Below, one piece after another: positions 57,924 to 64,000 of a stretch of DNA of 64,000 bases. The notes below the pieces were generated by a model, which searched no databases, was not told the origin of the DNA, and was given only the letters and a program-made list of their open reading frames with translations. The position numbers and the translations under genes are program-made. The stretch comes from Lucinisca nassula (Eukaryota > Mollusca > Bivalvia > Lucinida > Lucinidae). The stretch's first letter is position 1; each line of letters starts with the position of its first letter. The DNA is taken from contig OY757011.1 in the NCBI GenBank assembly GCA_963580285.1, forward strand, positions 199,719,644-199,783,643, given 5' to 3'.

Positions 57924-58195
57924 AAACCATTTCGAGCATTTTAAAACCGACATTTCATGTGACGGCAGGTAATTGTCATTTCTTGTCAAATATAGACTTG
58001 GCAGTTGCTTCACAGGAGTGGTATTTCCCTATTGGCATATAGGGGATTGTCATTTCATGTGAATTGTCATTTCAGGTGAAATAGAACTTGTCATTTCATG
58101 TGAAATTCTTATTGGGCTTGTCATTTAAAAAAAATGTCAAATTAACCTCAATCTTTATTACCATAATTACTTTATAAAACATACAAAAAGCAAAC

Positions 58196-59932
58196 ATGTC
58201 GTTTGATTTAAGAAGCTTTTTGGCTCAGCCTACTCAGGAGTTGTTTAATCTGGCCAAAAGGACAGATTTGTTAGATATTGCTTCCCATTATGGGGTCACT
58301 GCTGTCAAAACAAGCATGAAGAAACATGAAATTAAGAATGTTTTGGTACAGTTTTTGGTTGATGAAGAACTTTTTGATCCATCTGCTTTGTCTCTCATTA
58401 TGGTCTCTCATACTGAATTACAAATGAGACAAATTGAAGTAGGAAGGCAAATTGAATTAGAAAAGTTTCGATTAGAGATGGAAGAAAGAAAGAAGGGAAA
58501 AGAAAGAGAAATGCAGAGACAAATGCGGATGGAAAGATTAGAAATGGAAGAAAGAGAAAGGGAAAAACAAAGAGAAATGGAGGAACAGATTGAGTTAGAA
58601 AAGGAAAAACTGAAATATAGTATTGAGGAAAAAGAAAGGGAAAGGCGATTTCAATTAAGGCTGAAGGAAATGGAACTCCAGGGTCAGGATTGGGTGAAAC
58701 ATACCCCTGTTTTTGACTCAGGCAGTTACTTTGATGCCACAAAGCACATAAAGTTAGTTCCGCCATTTCAGGAAAAAGAGGTAGATAAGTATTTTTTGCA
58801 TTTTGAAAAAGTTGCAGAAAATTTAAAATGGCCAAAAGAGCATTGGACCTTACTTTTGCAAAGCGATGTTGTCGGAAAGGCTCGAGACATTTACACTCAG
58901 CTAACTGTCGAGCAAAGCTCAGACTATGATCTGGTTAAGGAGCTTATTCTTAAGGCATATGAGTTGGTCCCTGAGGCTTACAGGCAGAAATTTAGGAACT
59001 GTAAAAAAGAAATTTCCCAGACCCATGTAGAATTTGCTCGAACCAAAGAACAGTTATTTGATAGGTGGTGTTCTTCTAAAAAAGTAGGCTCTGATCATGA
59101 CAAACTTAGACAGCTTGTCCTTGTTGAAGAGTTCAAACGGTGCATAAATTCAGACATTAAATCTTTTCTCTATGAGAGACAGGTTGAAACTTTGGAGGAA
59201 GTTTCTCGTTTGGCAGATGATTATGCTTTGACTCATAAAGTTTCATTTGTGAACAGGCCTTATCCTCGAAAACCTTATAACCCACAGACAGGTCCAAGAT
59301 TCTATCCCAGTAATCCTTCTGGTAGTTATAGCCATACATCTTGTACTATGCCCAAACTTTCTGGTGAAAATAAAAGCCAGAATCCTTCCAAACCTTCTGG
59401 TGAAAACAGAAGCCAGAATTTTTCCAAACCTTCTGGTGAAAACAAAGACCAGAATCCCTTATCTCAATCTCAAGTAGTTTGTTATTATTGTAAAAAAACA
59501 GGTCATTTGATCTCTGAGTGTTTAAAATTAAAGCGAAGGAAAGAAAGAGAAAGACAAGAGGAACTTAAGCCTACAGGCTTGACTTCTACAAGGCTAAAAA
59601 CACAGTCTTGTGTAAGGGAGGAAACTCTTTCTGATACCAAAATATCTGAGACAGATTTAGTTATGGAGATTTATGAACCATTCTTATCAGATGGTTTTGT
59701 GTCACTAAATGGTGACAGTTATGCCCATCCTACCACTAGCAAAATCTTACGAGATACTGGAGCTTCTCAATCTCTTATTCTTGCAGGTACTCTGCCTTTT
59801 TCTGAGAAGACTTCTTTGGGCCAAATTGTCCTTATTCAGGGTGTGGAATGTAGATTTGTTAATATTCCGCTTCATAACATTTATTTGTCATCAGAATTGG
59901 TATCCGGTTCAGTGGCTGTTGGTATTAGATAA
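58196..59932 (+). CDS. gag-protease polyprotein of a Gmr1-like retrotransposon
   Basis: 578 codons, the only long intact ORF in the window. Residues 1-78 are an N-terminal domain. Residues 79-160 are a highly charged Glu/Arg/Lys coiled coil. Residues 165-345 are a capsid-like region whose end (LVLVEEFKRCINSDIKSFLY to LADDYALTH) resembles the SCAN domain, which is thought to derive from Gmr1-type capsids. Residues 386-423 hold three 13-residue repeats (KPSGENKSQN type). A CX2CX4HX4C zinc knuckle uses Cys429, Cys432, His437 and Cys442. Residues 520-523 are DTGA, the aspartic protease active site. The frame ends at a stop next to a Penelope-like insertion, so the protease is cut. The start is the first ATG after the leader. 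Confidence 0.85.
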   Translation: MSFDLRSFLAQPTQELFNLAKRTDLLDIASHYGVTAVKTSMKKHEIKNVLVQFLVDEELFDPSALSLIMVSHTELQMRQIEVGRQIELEKFRLEMEERKKGKEREMQRQMRMERLEMEEREREKQREMEEQIELEKEKLKYSIEEKERERRFQLRLKEMELQGQDWVKHTPVFDSGSYFDATKHIKLVPPFQEKEVDKYFLHFEKVAENLKWPKEHWTLLLQSDVVGKARDIYTQLTVEQSSDYDLVKELILKAYELVPEAYRQKFRNCKKEISQTHVEFARTKEQLFDRWCSSKKVGSDHDKLRQLVLVEEFKRCINSDIKSFLYERQVETLEEVSRLADDYALTHKVSFVNRPYPRKPYNPQTGPRFYPSNPSGSYSHTSCTMPKLSGENKSQNPSKPSGENRSQNFSKPSGENKDQNPLSQSQVVCYYCKKTGHLISECLKLKRRKERERQEELKPTGLTSTRLKTQSCVREETLSDTKISETDLVMEIYEPFLSDGFVSLNGDSYAHPTTSKILRDTGASQSLILAGTLPFSEKTSLGQIVLIQGVECRFVNIPLHNIYLSSELVSGSVAVGIR

Positions 59933-59933
59933 T

Positions 59934-61785
59934 AGAAAATAGAAGCGTAGGCAATGATCAGGAATCGATACAATCAACCCACAGCTCCCATCAAAGACAC
60001 CAAAGGGAAAGAAACACAAACATGAAACAACAGACCCAATGGAAAAACCAATAGCGGAAAGCCAAAAGGACAGTTACTTTCCCACAAAATGGCCGATAGG
60101 CTATCCAAAATAAAATAATATAAGCATCACAAACATCCAAAGACAAAACCAAACCGCGACAGATTCTATCAAATGGAACGCTTGAAAAGTGTTGAAAAAA
60201 TTAAGTAGAAAACTTTTCAACATTATATAAAAGCTAATTGAAGACTAACCAAAGAGACAAGTTTATAGCTTACCAGGATAGGCAGTGCTCCGTCGTGGTC
60301 GAGAGTTTGTAGATGTATATTTTGTATTAGCCTGTACAACTATGACAGCAAATATGGGCATGTTCAAATGTGATTCTTATTTTGCCCGTGGGCCTCTTTT
60401 TGTGTGTAAGCTTGTACTTGTTATGGACAGCTTTTTAGCTCACCTGTCACGTAGTGACAAGGTGAGCTTTTGTGATCACTTTTCCACCGTCGTCCGACGT
60501 CAGTGCGTCCGTGCGTGCGTGCGTCCGTAAACAATTTCTTCAAACAACATCTCCTCCTAAACCACTGATCAAATGTTGACCAAACTTCACAGAAATGATC
60601 CTTAGGTAGTCCCCTTTTAAAGTTATACAAACGGTTCAGGTCCATTGCACATCTAGGTCCCAGGAGCTAAAATAGTTTTTCTTTTCTAAGAAAACTTAAA
60701 AAAAATCTTCTTCACGGAAACCGCAAGGCCCAAGTCTTTGATATTTGGTATGAAGCTTCATCTAGTGGACCTCTACCAAGATTGTTCAAATTATAGCCCT
60801 GGGGCCAAAAATACCACCCCACCCCCTCGTCAGAGCTCATTGGTTTTACATAGACTTTCATGTTTATAGGGAAATCACTTAAAAGTCGTCTTCTCTGAAG
60901 CTTCATCTAGTGGACCTCTACCAAGATTGTTCAGATTATAGCCCTGGGGCCAAAAATACCACCCCACCCCCCTCGTCGGAGCTCATCGGTTTTACATAGA
61001 CTTTCATGTATATTGGGAAATCATTTAAAAGTCGTCTTCTCTGAGGCTTCATCTAGTGTACCTCTACCAAGGTTATTAAAATTATAGACCTGGGGCCAAA
61101 AATGCCCCGTACCAGGGCCCACAAGTTTTATATAGACTTACATAGGGAAAACCTGGGGCCAAATATGCACCCCCCCCCCTCCCCCTCGTCTGAGCTCATT
61201 GGTTTTACATAGACTTTTATTTATATAGGGAAATCATTTAAAAGTCGTCTTCTCTGAAGCTTCATCTAGTGAACCTCTACGAAGGTTATTAAAATTATAG
61301 GGCTTGGGCCAGAAGTGCCCCCACGCCGGGGCCCACCGGTTTTACATAGACTTATATAGGGAAAACCTTTAAGTCTTCTTCTCTGAAACTTCAAGGCCCA
61401 GGTCTTTGATATTTGGTATGAAGCTTCGTGTAGTGGACCTCTACCAAAAACGGGGCCTTGGCATCAGAAGAATTTGCTTTATTTAACTGAATTTCGGGGG
61501 GGGGGGTTAAATTTGACTAATCAAACCATCGAAATAGGTATTATCAATATTTAATAAATCATCCTAGTATCTAGAAGTGGAGCTAAAAGCTTCAACGAAT
61601 TCAGACTGGTTTTCAGCAGAAAGGGACATCATGAAGTCTCCCTCATAACAAAACAAAAACAAATCAGCCACGAGTGGTGCGCAATTAGTGCCCATCGGAA
61701 TACCCACAACTTGTCTAAATAACTTAGTACCAAATCTTAGATAAATATTGTCAAGTAGAAAGGTGAGAGCTTTACACACTCTTCT
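59934..61785 (-). mobile_element. Penelope-like insertion in the protease gene
   Basis: The 3' terminal block (TAGAAGCGTAGGCAATGATC) is at the left and the 3' UTR runs to about 60165. An unassigned 270 bp and a family A HINE follow. The reverse transcriptase then runs from 61448 to 61785: minus-strand frame 61779-61564 with RQVVGIPMGTNCAPLVADLF and STSRY, the best-preserved catalytic region of the family here. 5' truncated. The retrotransposon protease continues on the other side. Confidence 0.75.
60437..61447 (+). mobile_element. Helentron-like element, family A copy 2, 3' end lost
   Basis: After TT (60435-60436) it starts AGCTCACCTGTCACGTAGTG, the same hairpin as the 5' end of the 150-2846 element. 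The CGTCCGTGCGTG microsatellite and three or four inverted 165-bp-type monomers (CTTCATCTAGTGGACCTCTACC) follow. The CCCTCTTG end is missing and Penelope-like sequence resumes at about 61448. Confidence 0.65.
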
Positions 61786-62154
61786 TTACCTTTTAAAGAT
61801 GTTCATTTGTTGCTAGGCAATGACTTAGCTGGAGATAAGGTTGTGGTAAACCCACTTTTGACTTCTAATCCTTGCACAGACCAACCGCCTGATCCCAATG
61901 AGCAGGAAATTCCTGATCTCATCCCACTTGTGCCGTCACAAGGGCTATGGCACATAAGGCCAAGCAAACGGATGGGAGACAATATTTTGATTTCACCGAT
62001 TCCTTTTTGGGTCAGTCTTTTAATGACTAGATAACAAGGTCCCCGTCTTCTAGCCTGCCTGATATGTAGACAGATTTTCATGAGAATAACTCACCTTTCG
62101 ATCTAGGCCATGACAAAATGTCCGGGTCTCAACTAGCTATAGAACAGCACAAGG
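61786..62154 (+). pseudogene. Protease C-terminal part and linker of the Gmr1-like element
   Basis: The frame continues with KDVHLLLGNDLAGDKVVVNP, the end of the retropepsin fold in Ty3/gypsy elements. An acidic linker (PPDPNEQEIPDLIPL) follows, and then, after frame changes, SQLAIEQHKEE. In ordinary Ty3/gypsy elements reverse transcriptase would follow. Here the next recognisable part is the integrase N-terminus, with only a 136-bp Penelope-like scrap between. Confidence 0.75.
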
Positions 62155-62290
62155 AAGAAGTAAAACAAAGATCAGGAATCGATAGAATTAATTTACTCCA
62201 CCCATCCAAGACACCAAAGGGAAAGAAACACAAACATGATGGAAACCTAAACAAAGGAAGGCCATAAGGACAGTTACTTTCCCAAAAAAT
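62155..62290 (-). mobile_element. Short Penelope-like 3' end fragment
   Basis: AGAAGTAAAACAAAGATCAGG start, then the AAGACACCAAAGGGAAAGAA and GGACAGTTACTTTCCCA blocks. 136 bp in the pol region. Extremely 5' truncated. Confidence 0.7.
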
Positions 62291-63768
62291 CCTGAAATTT
62301 CGCCTTTATTTGAAAGGGCCTTAGATGAACAGGAAGTATCTCAGGTCCCAGTCTGTTATTATGTCAAAAATGACATTCTAATGAGAAAATGGCGTCAATC
62401 AGACGTCTCAGCAGAAGACGAGTGGACTGTCAACCACCAGAAAGTGGTTCCACGGGTTTACCATCCCGAAATATTAACTGGTGAGTTAGGAGGCCTTCAT
62501 GCGGACTGAACAAATTATTTGTCTAAAGCGCGACAGAAGGGCGAGGATTGTGGACACGTAAAATCGATTTAAGCCCCCCAGTGGAAATCTTTCCACTGAT
62601 CGTTCCAAGGGGGTTCTTCTGTGGCGGTTTATTTATGTTGTTGTTTGTTACTTACTGTGTGTATCACTTGTGTCTTTTTATTTCGGATGGCCATATGGCC
62701 ATTTTGTGGGAAAGTGACTGTCCTTATGGCCTTCCTTCGTTTAGGTTTCCATTATGGTCTGGTCGCTTAATGTTTGTGTTTCTTTTCCCTTTGGTGTCTT
62801 TGATGGGTGGAGTAAGTTAATTATATCGATTTCTGATCTTTGTTTTACTTCTACTTGGCACATGCAACTCCCATGTCAGGACATTTAGGTGCAAATAAAA
62901 CCTATCACAAGATTCTTAATCATTTCTACTGGCCTGGGTTAAAATCAGATGTTTCTTAGCATTGTAGGTCCTGCCATACATGCTAAATGGTAGGAAAACC
63001 CAATCAGACTATACCTAAAATATGTTCTATAAAAGGCTTATCCTTTGGAAGCAAAGAATACACCACAGAACCGGAAAATATGAAGTGTACATGTTTTCTG
63101 GGCCAGACTAGCCAGTTTCGGCTAATTAGGCCTCATCAGTGGCCCTCAGATATTTTCAAAATCCCACAATGGTATTGTTTGCAACCTATACTTGCTTTTG
63201 ACGAACCTTTCAGTCAATTAATTATAGACTGTGTGGGTCCCTTGCCCAGAACTAAGTCTGGCTGTGAATAACTATTGACTATTATGTGTGCTTCAACACG
63301 TTTTCCTGAAGCCATTCCACTAAGAAATATCAAAACTAAGACCATCGTCAAAGCTTTAGTGAAGTTTATCAGCTTTGTTGGTCTTCTCAAATCTATTCAG
63401 TCAGACCAAGGTTCAAATTTCATGTCTGGAATTTTTCAACAAGTAATGCATGAACTAGACATTTTACAGTACAAGTCTTCGGCCTATTATCCTGAAAGTC
63501 AAGGAGCCCTTGAAAGATTCCATCAATCATCGAAAAACATTATAAGATCATATTGCTTTGACACAGAGAAGGATTGGGAAGAAGGCATCCATCTGCTTTA
63601 ATTTGCTGTTAGAGAATCTGTGCAAGAATCTCTTGGCTTCAGTCCATTTGAATTAGTATTTGGCCATACTGTTCGAGGTCCTTTGAAACTTCTGAAAGAG
63701 AAATTTCTCTCTAATGATGACACTTCCTTGAATTTACTTCAGTATGTGTCGGACTTCAAAACTAGACT
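62291..63768 (+). pseudogene. Integrase of the Gmr1-like element, interrupted
   Basis: 62295-62480 encodes NPEISPLFERALDEQEVSQV and the segment before the integrase zinc finger. A Penelope-like insert splits it. From 62858 LAHATPMSGHLGANKTYHK and FYWPGL lead to CRSCHTC (HHCC finger, two stops). The catalytic core follows: IIDCVGPLPRTKSG (first Asp, 63230), SDQGSNFMSG (second Asp, 63402) and YYPESQGALERFHQ (Glu, 63486), then SLGFSPFELVFGHTVRGPLK. An unrelated patch (63010-63170) interrupts the finger-core spacer. This is a Ty3/gypsy-type core. The sequence ends at 63768, where another Penelope-like copy starts. Confidence 0.85.
62481..62857 (+). mobile_element. Penelope-like 3' UTR insertion in the integrase finger region
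   Basis: Starts GTGAGTTAGGAGGCCTTCATGC, ends TCTTTGTTTTACTTCTACT. The integrase frame resumes with LAHATPMSGH immediately after it. Confidence 0.75.
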
Positions 63769-64000
63769 TTCGTAAAATCATTCTTCGATATAAAAAGATT
63801 GGGTACAACATGGATATTATACGACAGACTGCATGCATGGTAGTTAACCCAATCACGATTGGCAACTTTGCTTCCCTCTTTAATTGCACGCCGGTGGGTC
63901 AGGCCTCAGATTCTATGACGGCTCCAACGTAAAGGCTTATTGAAAATTAGAGAGATAATGTTGGTTGGTGCCTGATGCTCTGTCTCTGGTCGGGCTCATC
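63769..64000 (+). mobile_element. Penelope-like element entering the window end
   Basis: Frame FRKIILRYKKIGYNMDII, then CMVVNPITIGNFASLFNCTP up to the TCAGATTCTATGACGG block, the C-terminal tip and start of the 3' UTR. It continues beyond the window. Confidence 0.8.

Noticed and set aside
58398..58835. 145-codon minus-strand ORF
   Set aside because: Antisense shadow of the Glu/Arg-rich coiled coil of gag.

Overview
The window is eukaryotic genomic DNA that is almost entirely transposable elements. There are no operons or prokaryotic signals. SINEs with A and B boxes, one exon with consensus splice signals, LINE, Penelope-like and LTR retroelements, and tandem-repeat elements with ACGG-type microsatellites together point to a metazoan. 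The repeat repertoire looks most like a marine bivalve mollusc, but that is inference from familiarity, not a database result.

Layout. 0-12.4 kb: tandem-repeat-bearing, Helentron-like non-autonomous elements (called HINE here) with hairpin ends, TT/AA target sites and cores of roughly 130-170 bp tandem repeats. They are mixed with SINEs and TTAA-flanked (piggyBac-type) MITEs. 12.75 kb: one good candidate host-gene exon on the minus strand. 13.2-15.0 kb: a TIR element packed with TTCnnGAA words. 15-27 kb: S1-family SINEs, four TTAA/palindrome MITEs, a 26-bp minisatellite, and a Penelope-like 3' end carrying a LINE fragment. 27.2-37.2 kb: one decayed LINE, split by two HINE-C insertions. The first of these holds a TTAA element that itself contains a four-fold tandem array of a smaller TTAA element. 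37-57 kb: Penelope-like reverse-transcriptase debris on both strands, a third HINE-C, tRNA-derived SINEs with clear target-site duplications, and a decayed minus-strand ORF set with a PHD-type finger and a coiled coil upstream of a Penelope-like fragment. 57.3-63.8 kb: an LTR retrotransposon with a 600-bp 5' LTR, a tRNA-Pro primer-binding site, a gag-protease ORF and an integrase. It is broken by Penelope-like insertions, one of which contains another HINE.

Main points. (1) At least three HINE families share one architecture: insertion at TT, a 5' terminal motif whose inverted partner is subterminal at the 3' end, then a short hairpin and a terminal CTAG, CTGG or CTTG. This is the arrangement described for Helentrons. 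(2) The LTR element has protease followed by integrase with no reverse transcriptase between them. This Ty1/copia-like order, on a Ty3/gypsy-type integrase, is that of the Gmr1 clade. (3) The PHD/coiled-coil ORF may be an undescribed ORF1 of the Penelope-like elements.

Most protein-coding sequence here is broken transposon sequence. The only intact long ORF is gag-protease at 58196-59932. Ends of elements without target-site duplications are approximate.
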